Shown here piece by piece: positions 1 to 12,195 of a stretch of 64,000 nt of DNA (position 1 is its first letter; each line of letters begins with the position of its first letter). The stretch is taken from the NCBI RefSeq assembly GCF_041260155.1, contig NC_091932.1, positions 47,486,129 through 47,550,128 on the forward strand, read 5' to 3'. The position numbers and the translations under genes are program-made. The DNA is from Ptychodera flava. Taxonomy: Eukaryota > Hemichordata > Enteropneusta > Ptychoderidae. The notes under the pieces were generated by a model. That model was not told the origin of the DNA and searched no databases. It saw only the letters and a list, made by a program, of their open reading frames with translations.

Positions 1-140
1 ATGTATCTCATAGTGTATTATCCTTGTACCAAGTTTGAAAGAAAATGACTCAGGCATATCTGAGATATCTGCATGGACGGACTGACGGAAGGAGCCTAAA
101 CCATAAGTCCCCTGGACTTCATCCTGGGACTAAAAAAGTA
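1..140. repeat. 3' end of a dispersed hairpin-ended element
   Basis: The stretch matches the terminal part of the element ending near 58892: both carry CCTTGTACCAAGTTTGAA, then CTGAGATATCTGC, a GGAC-rich stretch and a terminal hairpin. Here the hairpin arms are AGTCCC (106-111) and GGGACT (126-131). The body of the element would lie left of the window. The insertion sits where the zinc-finger exon of unit 1 might have been expected, so that exon is displaced or lost. Confidence 0.6.
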
Positions 141-1517
141 TGGGCACATATGTAAAATATTTAAGTCAAAGTTGTGAAAGCAATATATATTTTTAACACT
201 TCAGTCCAATATGAGTATACATGAAAGCATAGCTATCAAAACCATGAGTGATCAGAGAGATCAATATCAAGTAAAACCTCAGCATATGACATGAAAATGT
301 CTGACAATCAGTTTGTATTGGCTGCAATATTTTACAAGTGGTATAGCCACAAACTGATGATATCAAATCACCGTACACAATACACATTGCCATAATTACA
401 AGCCTCTGGGTTTTGCGATTTCACGTCATCAGTTTGTGGCCATACCACTTGTAAAATGATGCCATCTTGGCACAAATTGCTGACTGATCACCTGAAGCTG
501 ATTCTAAACATTAAATCAATTCTGGCATTCATACTTCACACAATGGCGGCCAACAAATACATTTCTGGACACATTTTTCCTGTTACAGTTCTCAGTAAAC
601 AACTTCAAGTTAAATGAGTGAAAAGTCAGCCAATTTCCTACAGGGCGCAGGTCATTTACCAGCCTTACACACAAAACACAGAGAAACACATGTATTTCCA
701 AAAACATGTGCATATTGGTTTGTTTGTACCACCATCACATGATTATTTTTGTTAGAGTCTGTAGAACACATTGCATCTATTTTATTCCAGAGTAGAACTA
801 TAGACTGACTTGATAAAAATTTCAAACAAAAACAAAGGGCTAAAATGTACGGTATGTACTCAAAGTCTGCAAGAAGTAATCTGAAAACCAGGGATTGAGA
901 TCTACCCATAAACAATAAATTCTCGACGGGATTCGAATTCACATGTATGGCACCCTGTCAACTAGCAAAGACATCACAGTCCAAATATGACTTGACAAAA
1001 ATCCCCGTCCTTAAAAAGTGTGGTGTGGTTCAAGTAATCATAACATACTTCTTCCAATTTCTCTGACTGTGACCCCCTCCTCCACACACTGTAGTTCATT
1101 GTAATTCATGGAGCACCCCAGTAAAGCTCATACAGTAAGCCTGTGACTTCAGAATTTCAACCCTTAAAAATTAGGTACGAGACTAGTTCAGCTGTACTGT
1201 GTACTGTGTTAGGAGGTGGTGAATCCTTTCTTAGGCCATTCATTTGACATCAAACTTACTGACACTTACCGCAAAACATGGTCACACTCATAGTCAAGTT
1301 GGAATGAAAATCTATTGAGTTACAGTATGTACATGCAACAGATCTGAGCATGACAAAATGGCTGCCATATTACAATGTTGCATTGAAAAGCAAAATGATG
1401 TAGACATGTGCACTATATGTATGTAGCATATTCTTGTGTTAGATCCACTTATACAAGCAGACACATATAAACACACCATACCAAACAAAACTCAACATCT
1501 GCCCTGTATACCCTTAC

Positions 1518-4500
1518 CTTTCATTGATAATGTATTGTCTTGATATTGTTGACACATCTTTTCAGTCAGTGTCTCTAATGGTTTCACTAGCTCATGCATT
1601 TTGTAAACATGTTTTAGACCTTTGAAAATTGCACAACACTCTGAAAGAAATAAAAAATGTTTCAATATCAAGAAGCTATACAGTTAAGCCAAAAACTAAT
1701 AAATTGTGCTGTTCCCATAACATGGCTTTTCAAAATCGGGTAGGTAGGTCGGCAGGAATTTTTTCCCAAAGTATTTTTATTTTTAAATATGCATTTTTAG
1801 GGGGTCAGGGCAGTCAACACAGGCCACAACATTTCCAGAAAAATGTATCATACAGATAAAAGGAAAAAAACAAAAGACTTCCTCGTTCAAGCAAAAATCA
1901 AATGCCAAGTAACAAATGTGTGATGTTTATGGGTTTTTTCTTTCTTATTGTTTTTACTTCCGTGTTTACGAAACTCTGAAAACTTTAGGGTTTGCAGGTA
2001 AAAAATAGGGTAAGTCAAGTTATAGGAACGGCACGTTGTTTTTTATTTGGCCTAACATTAACAGCAAATCTATGATACCATTCCCTAACTGAAAAAAGAA
2101 AAATGGTCAGATATTTGAAAATATATTTGATCACTGAAAATATAAACACCATAACAATGTGCTCCAGCACAACTAAGTTTCAAAAAACTGCTGGAATCTT
2201 AAGCAACCTGGACATTCATAATTTCACCACACTGTGGGAACAGCTCTTTCATCACTTCATTGTAAACCTTAATTAAACTTTTGACATAGTTCTATGACTT
2301 TAACCAATACACAAATACTGCTCTAAACATCTGATAAAACTCTGGAAGTCATGTTGCCCTATTGTTGAAAAAAATGATATCTTATTACATGCCTCGATAT
2401 GAGTGCAAATCAGTGCATTGATTTGAATAGGAACATCCAGGGAGTGTGTGAACAACATACTGGTTTCTATAGTTACTCTGTCTAGTGAAGCCGTTCCACT
2501 TTTGCAACAACAAGTAATGGAGACACTGACATGTAATGCTAGATTTAAAATATCCATGTGTGCACTGCTATTTTCACTTTCGTTACAATCTGTTTAATGC
2601 TGTTCAATAATGGTAAAATTGTTTGAGAATGCCGTGCATGTGACTATTAAGTGCAATATAGCATTAACAGTGAAGAGGCATGTAATAAAAATATTATTGC
2701 CTGAATACGTGGGTTTATGTGCCCTCGCAGCAGGAGACAATTTGCCCTCCTGGTGTCTGGCAAAGTGTCACCTGTTCTCGGGCACATAAACTTATGTATA
2801 CAGGAAATAAATGTATAGGAAAGACTGAAGAAAAGTGGACTCACTGTGTTTGAGTATCGTTAGTGACATAGGAAGTCCACTAATCTGATCACTGTGTTTG
2901 AGTATTGTTAGTGACCTAGGAAGTCCACTCATCTGATCACTGTGTTTGAGTATTGTTAGTGACCTAGGAAGTCCACTCATCTGATCACTGTGTTTGAGTA
3001 TTGTTAGTGACCTACGAAGTCCACTCATCTGATCACTGTGTTTGAGTATTGTTAGTGACCTAGGAAGTCCACTCATCTGATCACTTTAGAGCCCCTAAGA
3101 AATTCCTGTTTAGTTCGCAATCAGTGGTGTGTCCACTATTCCTTACTTGTATCTGACAGAGCTCTGAATTGCCTCACTGGCTGCTGTAATGTAGCTCGAG
3201 GTTTTGCCTTGGTATTTGGGTTGACCTGCACCGCCATCTAACCAAAATACATGTACCAAGGCAAAACCTCAATCCACAGAACTGTAGCTATGGCCTTATT
3301 TGGTGAGAGTCCTAAACCAAGGAACAACACAGCCCTGCCACGCCGAGCTTTGGGAGCCATCATTATTTATGACTGGGGGTGTGATGGGGTCAGAGGAATT
3401 TCATCAGAAGCTCCTAAGTTTTGAATAACCCCCAGCAACCATGATGAATTTGAGTAACCCCTTTCTCTAAGTCAGAAATTTTGACTGAAACCCCCATCAC
3501 TATTAAAGTTAAATACCAATACATATAATAGTAAAATTTACAAAAATACAGCAATAGTAAAGACCTTTCAAATTCTGGTATACCCTGCTAGATTATCATT
3601 GGTTATCGCATGATGGTTGAAAAAGGTAAAATCAACAAAATCAATGTCTAAGTCACAACAAAATGTAGATATAAAAGCTCATGGTATAGCCAGTATCCAA
3701 TCATATAGTATTGTTTACTTTGTATGAGTATCGTGACAGGGTTTTCACTAAGATATCTGACAGGGCAGAATTTCAAAGTGGGGGGGAGAACACACAGCAG
3801 GCTTAGGGGGAAAGTGTCAGAGGGGGTTGCATCCTCTCTTGCGTGGAAAATGTTGTAATTGATTCCTGCAATTGTGCAGCCTGGTGCAATCATAGAGGCA
3901 TTTTCAATCTGTGATTTTACAAAGTAAACCTGTCAGAACACCCACACGGGAGTGCACGAGACGGGGTGCCCTCTCGCATGGAAAATTTTGAGAATTTGAT
4001 GTGTGAAATGGTGCAATCCCGGTGTTTCAATTCATATTGCACCCCAAACTGAGTAACCCCCTTATCTCCACATTTGGAACAACCCACCTTGTAGTTTTCA
4101 ATTTTTTGAGTGGCCCCTTTAGATTCCTCCAATCCCCAGCCGTAAATAACAACGGCTCCCTAGTGTCTCCCTTGGCCCTGCGTACGATTCTGTGTGTTCC
4201 CAGTGTTGTGGAGGCCGTGCAGCACCGTGAACACACACCATGATCCATACGCATGACTTGTGTCGGACCTTGTCAAATATGCTGACACAGGAGTACTCAG
4301 TGAACCATTATTTTTAGGGGTGCCCAAAAGGTATGAGGGACTGAATACAGCCATAAGACAATTTGCCTAGTTCAGTAAGTCATATGTTCTGTTAACTGTG
4401 ATGTTTCAGTGGTTCTAGTGGCATCTGGCGCTCAGGTCAAGGGTCTCGCTACAGTACCACTGCGAGCAAACCTATACGCATTTTTGGTAGTTTACTACTT

Positions 4501-5097
4501 CACACTGTCGGCTACCCCTACAAAATAATGATACAGCCGGCTGGGTATTTCTGTCGCAGCATTTGATAAGGTTCCTTGTGTCTAGCTCTATGGTACATTG
4601 TATTTTGTGCGTTATTTGCAGTGTTTTGAGATACACACCGGAAAACCTACACCTTTGACCCTGAAAAAATATCTTTTTCTTGGTCACATAGGCCGTCAGA
4701 GTGTACCAGATCACAAGTACTTATATACGGGTGTTTCACCTTAGAAGTGGAACCACAGCTGCTGTGGTGCATGATGTTTTCGGGCAGGATTTCTTCCGTT
4801 TGTTGGCTGGTTTTGACGTTCACGTTTTCACCGGTAACCCGTGGGCAATGAATGGCGGGGTTAAAAACGTGAAAGTCAAAACCAGCCCATAAAAGGCAGA
4901 AATCCCGCCCGAAAACACCACGGCTAGTTTCACCTCCGCTTCAGTTCAAATTGACCATACGTACCTTGTTGACTTAAAACATCCCAGTTGTTGTTGAACT
5001 TGAATGACCTGGTACCACCGCCATTAAAGTTTGTTCTCTCACAGGGTTCCACATCCGAAAGAAGATGATCCTTGTTCATTAGTTCCACCGATTCCAT
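1518..5097 (-). CDS. C2H2 zinc-finger gene, unit 1: exons 1 and 2 (3' part beyond left edge)
   Basis: Two coding exons are paralogous to those of units 2 and 3. Exon 1 is 4965-5097: the ATG opens MESVELMNKDHLL, 44 codons plus one base, donor CAAG|gtacgt. Exon 2 is 1518-1640: 123 nt, acceptor tttcag, donor AAAG|gtaagg. Both junctions are phase 1, matching the other units. Exon 2 encodes a 41-residue module (ECCAIFKGLK...KMHELVKPLETLTEKM) with no stop. The intron between them is 3.3 kb and carries a minisatellite and three MITE-like insertions. No finger-coding sequence is present from 1 to 1518, so the DNA-binding exon lies left of the window or is gone. Whether the gene is expressed cannot be judged; the intact exon 2 suggests constraint or recent duplication. 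By homology the product would be a nuclear DNA-binding protein. Confidence 0.6.
1688..2052. mobile_element. PIF/Harbinger-like MITE in unit 1 intron
   Basis: The terminal inverted repeats start (G)GCCAAA and continue, imperfectly, through the GTGCTGTTCC / GGAACGGCAC region. TAA flanks both ends (1685-1687 and 2053-2055). The paralogous position in unit 2 (about 14571-14590, ATACAGTAAACATTAACAGC) has a single TAA and no insert. This marks an empty site and supports a 3-bp TAA target duplication, the PIF/Harbinger signature. About 365 bp, no coding capacity. Confidence 0.7.
2841..3085. repeat. 48-bp minisatellite, five copies
   Basis: Five nearly identical 48-bp tandem copies with core GTTTGAGTATTGTTAGTGAC lie inside intron 1 of unit 1. 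The period is a multiple of three, so the minus strand reads as a repeated 16-residue peptide beginning MSGLPRSLTI. Nothing else supports coding. Confidence 0.9.
3198..3270. repeat. 17-bp inverted repeat (hairpin)
   Basis: The arms GAGGTTTTGCCTTGGTA (3198-3214) and its exact reverse complement (3254-3270) are separated by 39 bp. It could be a small foldback element or MITE remnant. No clear target duplication is seen. Confidence 0.65.
3352..4160. mobile_element. MITE with GGGAGCC termini
   Basis: Inverted ends: left GGGAGCC, ATTATTTA, CTGGGGGTG, GAGGAAT; right the complementary GATTCCTCC, CCCCAG, GTAAATAAC, GGCTCCC. Length 809 bp. Single ends of the same family lie at 20348, near 32898 and at 39692. 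TAA or TTA flanks at 20345 and 39693 suggest a PIF/Harbinger-type 3-bp target, but the flanks of this copy do not match cleanly. No transposase is visible inside. Confidence 0.6.
4742..4927. mobile_element. hAT-like MITE with 8-bp target duplication
   Basis: An imperfect inverted repeat about 186 bp long. The arms share GTTTTCGGGC / GCCCGAAAAC, GGCTGGTTTTGAC / GTCAAAACCAGCC and AACGTGAA segments. TTTCACCT flanks both sides (4734-4741 and 4928-4935). The paralogous position in unit 2 has a single TTTCACCT (15056-15063) followed by CTGCTTCA and no insert. This is an empty site and marks the insertion as younger than the unit duplication. An 8-bp duplication is typical of hAT elements; assignment to hAT is inferred from that and from the TIRs only. 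Confidence 0.75.
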
Positions 5098-5469
5098 CTT
5101 TATAGTGCAAATTTTGCTGAAAAATATATCAGAAAGACGTAAAATTCACTGAATTTGCGCCTAACCGCGCGGCGACGGCTATGTAATACCACGGTCCTGG
5201 AGGGAGTACGAACCCGGGATCCATGTACTAAGCTTTGGATGAACTTGTGACCTCTCAACTGAACTTAGAAACATCCGGGCCGTTGGGGGCGTTTTGCACA
5301 AAGACACGGGCTGCATTAAAAAATACTGGACCAGGTATGAACTGAAAATGCTCACGTGTTTCATTATATATTGCAGTTATGTGTAAATTTTAACCTTTGC
5401 CACATGTTTGCAACTTCATTGAAAATATTATGATCAACGTAATGAACAATAATCACCGCCGATTAGGTC

Positions 5470-6755
5470 ATGAAGTATACAAATATGTAATTAGCTGAAA
5501 TAAAAATGTAAAAGTTCCTTTACTGCTGTCATTGTATCACCACTTTATATAGCAAGTGTAATTACCGTTGGCCAAGTCCTTCAAACCATATATGCAGAGC
5601 TGTGAAAGCTCATTAGACATGCAAATTATAAATTAGCTGACATGAAAATGTGAAATGACTTTTGATATTGTTTTAACCTGGTATAATCATCAATGTACAT
5701 AGCATGTTTTGCCAACTTTGATAAAGTAAATCCAGTATATATCCCTATTAAGCAAAGCTCATTAAATATGTAAATTAGGAATTGGCTGAAGTAAAAATGC
5801 TTAATGATTTTCAACAATGTTGTATCATGGTATCTGCAATATATGTAGCAAGTTTTGTCAACTTTGGTCAAGTTGATCTAATTAGGAAAGTTCATTTAAT
5901 ATGCAAATGAGGAATTGGCTGAAGAGAAAATGCTTAATGACTTTCAATAATATTGTATTATAGTATCTTTAATGTACATAGCAAGTTTCATCAATTTTGA
6001 TCGAGTCAATTCAGATAAATATCCCCAATTATGAGAATTCATTTAATATGCAAATTAGGAATTGGCTGAAGTAAAAATGTTTTTTGATTTTCAATAATAT
6101 TATATCACAGTATCTTTGATGTATATAGCAAGTTTCGCCAACTACAATCAAGTTAATTCAGATCCCTAATTTGGAAAGTTTATTAAATATGCAAATTGGG
6201 AATTGGCTGAAGTAAAAATGTTTAATGACTTTCAACAATGTTGTATCATAGTAGCTTCAATTCATGTAGCAAGTTTCATCAACTTTGGTCCAGTCAATTT
6301 AAATATATATCTCTAATTAGCAAAGTTCATTAAATATGTAAATTAGGAATTGGCTGCAGTTAAAACGCCTAATGACTTTCAATAATGTTAAATCATAGTA
6401 TCTTTAATATACATACCAAGTTTGGTCGATTTTGATCGAGACAAATCAGACATATATCCCTAATTAGGAAAGTTCATTAAATATGCAAATTAGCAACTCT
6501 CTTTCATGTCACCCCTTAATGGTTCCCACTACTGATATATCTTGGTGTGATCAACATTTGTAGCAAATCTCATCAAATTGTGTGTAGTCGTTTTTAATGA
6601 ATATCCGTTTTTTCTAAAATCATCAATTATGCAAATGAGCAAAAAGTATGCAAGCCAGACCCACCAAAAACTAATCAGTTCTTGCCATTTGCTAACTGAA
6701 TCTATGTACCAGATTTGATTCTGATCTGATAAGCCGTTTTTGAGATATCGGACCA

Positions 6756-6798
<43 letters not shown>

Positions 6799-6870
6799 CA
6801 CGGACACACAGACACACAGACAGACAGACATCGCTACGACATATACTCACGTGTGTAAACACGTGAGCAA
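5470..6870. mobile_element. Tandem-repeat element with GACA microsatellite and terminal hairpin (Helentron-associated-like)
   Basis: Seven diverged AT-rich copies of a 133-150-bp monomer run from about 5470 to 6500 (markers GGAATTGGCTGAAGT, TTCATTAAATATGCAAATTA). A unique tail follows, then a GACA microsatellite (6756-6830), then a terminal hairpin CTCACGTGT...ACACGTGAG at 6846-6867. Tandem core, microsatellite and end hairpin in that order resemble Helentron-associated interspersed elements of marine invertebrates. That name is an inference; no Rep/helicase sequence is present. Confidence 0.5.
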
Positions 6871-7129
6871 AAATGGGTTGGAGTAATCCCGATTGAAATT
6901 TTAATATTTTCAATCCATCCTCAAAACCTCAAAAACCTTTTAAATCACCCTCTACTTGATCGAAACTGTTCAAGAAACCCCTTATAATCATCCTTCGGGC
7001 TGTCGGGTTGTGTGCGACTATTCATTGCACAATTTTCAAAAGTATCCAACAGTGTCCAATTCTACTAATCACAGGTCATTCAAATCTCTCTATCAGATTT
7101 TTATCAGATTGTTAGGTTTTGCAATCAAT

Positions 7130-7440
7130 AACAATGTCAATCTACAATCAGTATCTAAAATTGTTTATCAGTCATCCACAGTTTAGAAAGTATGATTCTC
7201 ATCTCTTTTCAAGATATTTTGTCGTCTCCATGCTAGCTTTCTCTGTTGTTTTGCTGGTGATGATGACGAAGGGATGCGCGTTTTTTCTGTGTAACAATAA
7301 CATGTTCTTTAAAAGCACTTTACAAACAAATATGCTGAAATTCCAATGTACCCACCATGTCAAATACAATCTGTACAATATGTTTATTTGCATCGGTGAC
7401 AAACAAATGGGACAGGAGCTACAATTTTGATGATAATATT
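7130..7440. repeat. Segmental-duplication block, unit 1 copy
   Basis: Closely similar to 19300-19610: both carry AAAATTGTTTATCAG, CTTTTCAAGA, TGTGTAACAA, ACATGTTCTTTA and CTGTACAATATGTTTATTT in the same order and spacing. The reading frame in this copy (7119-7430) is not kept in the other, so it is unlikely to code. It marks how far the zinc-finger unit duplication extends upstream. Confidence 0.8.
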
Positions 7441-8483
7441 CTGACACCTTTCTTTTCGCGTATTCTTTCTTTTCCTGTATTATATACAGTCTATATACAC
7501 TAGTCTATATCCAATTCAGGTGTTAATATATCAATACAGTTTGTATTGATATTGGAAGTGAATACTTGGTATTCCCTTTACAAAGTAGAAAAAGAAACTC
7601 TAGTATGGAGGACATGTCTGCATATTTTAATCTCAACAAATATAGAATTACTTTCTGCATAACAGACATTGTCTATAATTGTTGTCTGTTGCCGGCTTCA
7701 AGCAAGCCACAAATACTAGTAACTGCAATATTGAAACATCCGTTGGGGGCGCTTTGCCGGAGACACTGCTTCTCCGCCATCGTCACTACTGGCATGGCTT
7801 TATTTAGGGACTGGATAGAAATTACTCATCACTAGGGATGGGTTTTGTTTTTCAAAATAATGCTGCACGAAAAATGGTAAAAATTTAAAAGTTTTTGCCA
7901 TAAAATAAGCAACCTTCCCAAAATTGCCATGCAAGGGCCAATAGGTTTAAATTTCAGAAACGTTCTCAGTAGCTTTGTTTTATTAGAGAAGATTCACTTC
8001 TCAAGACCTCAAGATTTTAAAATAGAAAGTACGTCGATCTACACATTGTGAACAAAATACAACGTCATCGACTTTTGAGAATTGAATTAATTCTAATCCA
8101 AACTAGATATCGGTTGTCAACAAAAAACGATGAACATTAAACATGTATATGCTGAATTGATACGTTGAAGAAATGAAATGCACTGGAGCCGATACAGCTT
8201 TTATTCTTTATGTTTTGTTTGCGACTCAAATTTACTTAGCTCCTTTTATAAATCATTTAACAGAATGTCTACGGCGGATGAAAGCGGATAAAAGCGTGAA
8301 TGGTTGAAATATGCCGATAAAAACTTAAAATATCAAAGGTTTCATCAGCTGTAATTTTCGATATGTTTTCTGAGATATTGTGCTTGCAGAATTCTGATCC
8401 CGATACGTCAATACATTTTGTTAGTATTTAACATCAAACGCTATCTTGACAACTCAATTTTAATCCCGGAGTTTCGTCCAAGC

Positions 8484-8614
8484 ATAAACCACACAGCGAA
8501 GGTATACTACGGAATTTTGACCAGTTCACGACATATGAGCACGAGCGATAGCGACTGCATATATGAAGTGGACTGGTCAAAACCGAGTGGTATACCGTTA
8601 CAGGGTGTGGTTTA
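8484..8614. mobile_element. Palindromic foldback MITE
   Basis: A nearly complete hairpin of 131 bp with arms ATAAACCACAC / GTGTGGTTTAT, GGTATAC / GTATACC, TTTTGACCAGT / ACTGGTCAAAA and CATAT near the tip. No internal genes. Target duplication unclear. Confidence 0.7.
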
Positions 8615-9325
8615 TTGTTATTATATCATAAACAGTATATATATTGAAATTCTGGCTTCTAATGTCACAAAAGGATTTTTGCTCTTGCCGAGATCTCGCG
8701 CATATGCCAACCGCGCTATATTGCTGATATATCACGGTTATTTTCACGTCTCGGCCATCAGATCGCAGTATTAATTACATCATCAATATTCTGGTATGAT
8801 ATATTTGTCAACAATAACATGGCCTATTGTACTTACATTGATAAAGCCGATGCTTTTTTATTTTGATAAACCTCAGAAAAAAAAGAAGGAACCACACTCA
8901 GTGAGTGAACATCATCATAATATCAAAAGTTATGGCTGACTTTCTGTCGATTGACTTATCGATTCAGTCAAATATGCTTGCTTCATAACTTTCCCATTTC
9001 GCTGTTCAAAATAATATATGGTTTAAAATATATTTAAAATATTGTGTGAATTTTCATTCTTAAAACCTTTGTTGTTCCAGTGTCAGGTGTGTACATTACT
9101 CAGGTGACTTTACCTGGCGACTGATGAAATAAACGTGCGCGATATCATGCACACAGTCATGACAATTTTTTGTTGACTGTTCTGAATGAAATCCGAGAAC
9201 CATAATCAATATGTATTATATCATCTTTTATAATATACCCACCCCATATCGCTCAATCTTGGTGACGTTGACCGTAGAATATCACCCATGATGTTGTAAA
9301 GTAAACGTCGATATGTGTACGATAA

Positions 9326-9642
9326 GGCCAAAAAAAAAGAAATGTTTCTGGTCAGGTCTCTCTTTAAAAAATGGTGCGGCGACGCGCATTTTATTTTTTT
9401 ATTTTTTATTTTCCCCTCAAGGCAGGGAGGAGGGTCAGTTTTATAGTTTTATCAATATATTCACATATATACTATTCATGCAGTCACTGATCATGCCCCC
9501 CAAAGAATTTTCTCTTTTTTCTTCAGCCATTTTGGTTTGGTATCAGCCACGGCCGCCGGCCACAAACAGAAAAAAAAGGCGACGCACTGTTGTTCAAGTG
9601 ACGCGCGCGCTGACCAGAAACATTTTTTTTTTTTTTTTGGCC
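9326..9642. mobile_element. PIF/Harbinger-like MITE, TAA target
   Basis: TAA flanks GGCCAAAAAAAAAG at the left (TAA 9323-9325) and the complementary TTTTGGCC at the right (TAA 9643-9645). Inner arms share AAATGTTTCTGGTCAG / CTGACCAGAAACATTT and GC-rich GACGCGC. 317 bp, non-coding. TIR start GGCC plus a TAA duplication fit PIF/Harbinger. Confidence 0.75.
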
Positions 9643-10779
9643 TAAGCGTAATGAGTTTTTGTGTGTTCCCGAACTACATTTGCAAATATTTGATAGTAAA
9701 CAGAGTAGACAAACTACATGGCTGCCTCTCTCGCCTACGATACGATGTGGCTGACATGAAAATTTGAACGGCTTTGATGAACAAAGATGTTTCGGGTAGC
9801 GAAGGGAGCGTCGATTTTTTACGGGGGGGGTGGTGGAAATCAGGAGGGTTGACTTTCATGAAACCGAGTTGTGACAAGACAACAGATTGACCCAAAGGAT
9901 ATAAAACAGAATGCGAACATGGTTTTACTCTGTCTGAACAGGCAGCATAAAAGAGCACTTTTGTGCACAAAAATAACGTTTTCAAGTTGAACAAAAGAAA
10001 TAAGTGTCATGGCAATGTTCACGATATAACTTTTATAACAATGGGAAAACTAGCTCCAATTTTTGAAAATATGGTGTTATATGAAGTGTTTGCAAATCTT
10101 TTTGAACTTTTTAATTCCATACATTTAAACATCCAGAAGACTTTTGGGACAAGTGCCTTTTTATCCCGACGAGTCACTTTGACTGCTTGATGGTAACCCA
10201 GTCCAATTTCTGTCAACAGAAGAGTACACGCACATGTGCACACACACTCACAGACGCAATTTTTCCAATCTATAAGAATAGCTTCCATTGGCACATATAC
10301 CGCTGTGCATGGCCATATGGGAACTAAAAGACTTGCAATATTTTAAGGACGATTTTTGAGTGTTTGATCCCAAAACAAAATGCCACATATCTTCTTCAAG
10401 AATTCCCAGCTCAAATTGCAAAACCTTGTGCCGAGGCATATTTCATGTTTGTATTTGATGTGTACAATAATCACAATCATTATAACCCATCCAGAATCAT
10501 CCAATAATACTAAGTCAATTACATGAATTCCATGCAGTACAATATTACCAGAGGACATCTTCACTTTGATATGGTAAATTGTACCACTGATTTTGAGGTA
10601 CAAGGAAGTGATTTCTTGGCCATTTTGGAGTGTTTTAACCGTGCAGTTTTCATAAAAACTCGAAATTATATTAGACACAATGTGATTTCTAAGCATAATG
10701 TCTTGTTAGTAGAGACAAGTGAATATTACAATTGAAGAAAAACATGGCAGCAGAAGCTGCAGCATAAATTAGAAGTTAA

Positions 10780-11620
10780 AAAGGTCAGCACCCATTTGTA
10801 AATGCCAAGAAATCCAATACAACTTCGTAATATGTATACACCACAGAAAAAACGTCCGATTTTTTGTGGACGTGGATCAGTATGGGAGCCAAAGTTTTTG
10901 ACAAAATGTTGCATCACCCGGATGACCTCTGACTCAGTTTCACAAAATAATCTGAAACTGTAATTTAACAGTTGGAATATATCATATTCATAGCATGGTT
11001 ATAGTCAGCAAAACAACCTCTCTTAAGTGCTGACATATCAACCATATAGTGACCACCTGTCACATGTGACATGGAAACACAAGGCAAAATAATTTTCAAA
11101 CCTGTTATTTTAACAGCGCCCTCATATGAGGTGCTGTGATTTTATTGGTAATACTACCAGCAGCATAAAAGACATATCCTTCATTGCAATGTTGTAAAAG
11201 AATACAATAGAGCAAATTTATAACACAACTTGTAATTTCACCAAAATGCAGCTAGATATTGTCAGCCATATTCTAAGATGCAACTAATGACAGCATTTTT
11301 ACATCACAATCTCCCATTATTTTTATGAGTATAACACCAACATGACACATCTCTCATAAAGATGACAATAATCTGAAGATTAAGTCAAGAACATATTGTA
11401 AAAAAAGCATGATATTGTTCATTTGTTCTATTTGTTTTCCATGAGGTCAGATATTCAAGTGTAAACACCTAGGTATATCATGAAGGTTTTGTTGTCTGAA
11501 TTCAACCATAGTCTTAACATAAGCAGGGCTTAAAATAATTTTTTTCCTGGTAGTCCACTTGGGCTACCATTTTGTGAAGTTGGTATCCCAATGTGAAAAT
11601 GGCTGATAGTTCATGGATTT
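10780..11620. repeat. Segmental-duplication block downstream of zinc-finger unit 2
   Basis: Paralogous to about 59530-60210 downstream of unit 3: both carry ATATGTATACACCACAGA, GGATCAGTATGGGA, TTTTGACAAAAT, GTAATACTA and AGATATTCAAGTG in one order. It may include 3' untranslated sequence of the gene. No coding seen. It ends near a short dispersed repeat (GTAGTCCACTTGGGCTACC, about 11551). Confidence 0.75.
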
Positions 11621-11849
11621 TGGTTTAGGGATATTTTTTTCACTAACCAGACAATGAAAGACCAATTTATCAAGATTCTGCCCAGAAAGTAAGTTTCTCA
11701 TCATTTGACAAGAATACTTGCAGGCTTTACCAAATGTAACTGGTATAATATAATGGACAACACTGACACTCAAAAGTTTAGAGACCTATTGATTTGTTCA
11801 ATACACAGCAGTTGTACATGTACCGGTATACACTCTTTGCATTTATGTT

Positions 11850-12195
11850 TTGTTTATTATTTTTATTATATTATTATGTGGTCTGATCTTTCAGTGGGAC
11901 AACATGTGCCTTTTAAGACTGCACTTGTGTGTGAATGTTTCACCACACTCTTTGCATTCATGCTGTCTGACACAAGAATGGATCAACATATGGGTGATAA
12001 GACCATCCTTCCTTTTAAATGTTATACCACACTCTGCATTTATGTGGTCTGATCTCTAAGCAGATCAATATGTGCCTTAAAGACCGCCCTTCTGTGTGAA
12101 TGTTGTACTGCATCTTAACATTTATATGCTCTGATCTCTGAATCGGTCAGCATGCGCTTTTTAAGATTGTACTTCTGTACGAATGTTTTAATATA
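11850..12195 (-). pseudogene. Decayed C2H2 fingers 3' of unit 2 stop codon
   Basis: Downstream of the unit 2 stop, finger-like sequence continues on the minus strand: KTFVQKYNLKK in the gene's own frame, then further pieces in mixed frames, about four fingers with stops and missing Cys/His. They are either relics of a longer array or now 3' untranslated. A candidate AATAAA for this gene is the complement of TTTATT at 11853-11858. Confidence 0.7.

Noticed and set aside
2792-3076. Repeated 16-residue peptide MSGLPRSLTILKHSDQ
   Set aside because: In-frame reading of a 48-bp minisatellite inside an intron; no start context, splice sites or homologue to support coding.
2841-3085. Regular repeats resembling a CRISPR array
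   Set aside because: The copies are directly adjacent with no unique spacers, and the genome is eukaryotic.
4752-4766. CCACAGCTGCTGTGG as another miniature palindrome
   Set aside because: It lacks matching 7-bp flanks and lies within the arm of the 4742-4927 element.
7119-7430. 103-codon open frame
   Set aside because: The paralogous block at 19300-19610 does not preserve the frame.
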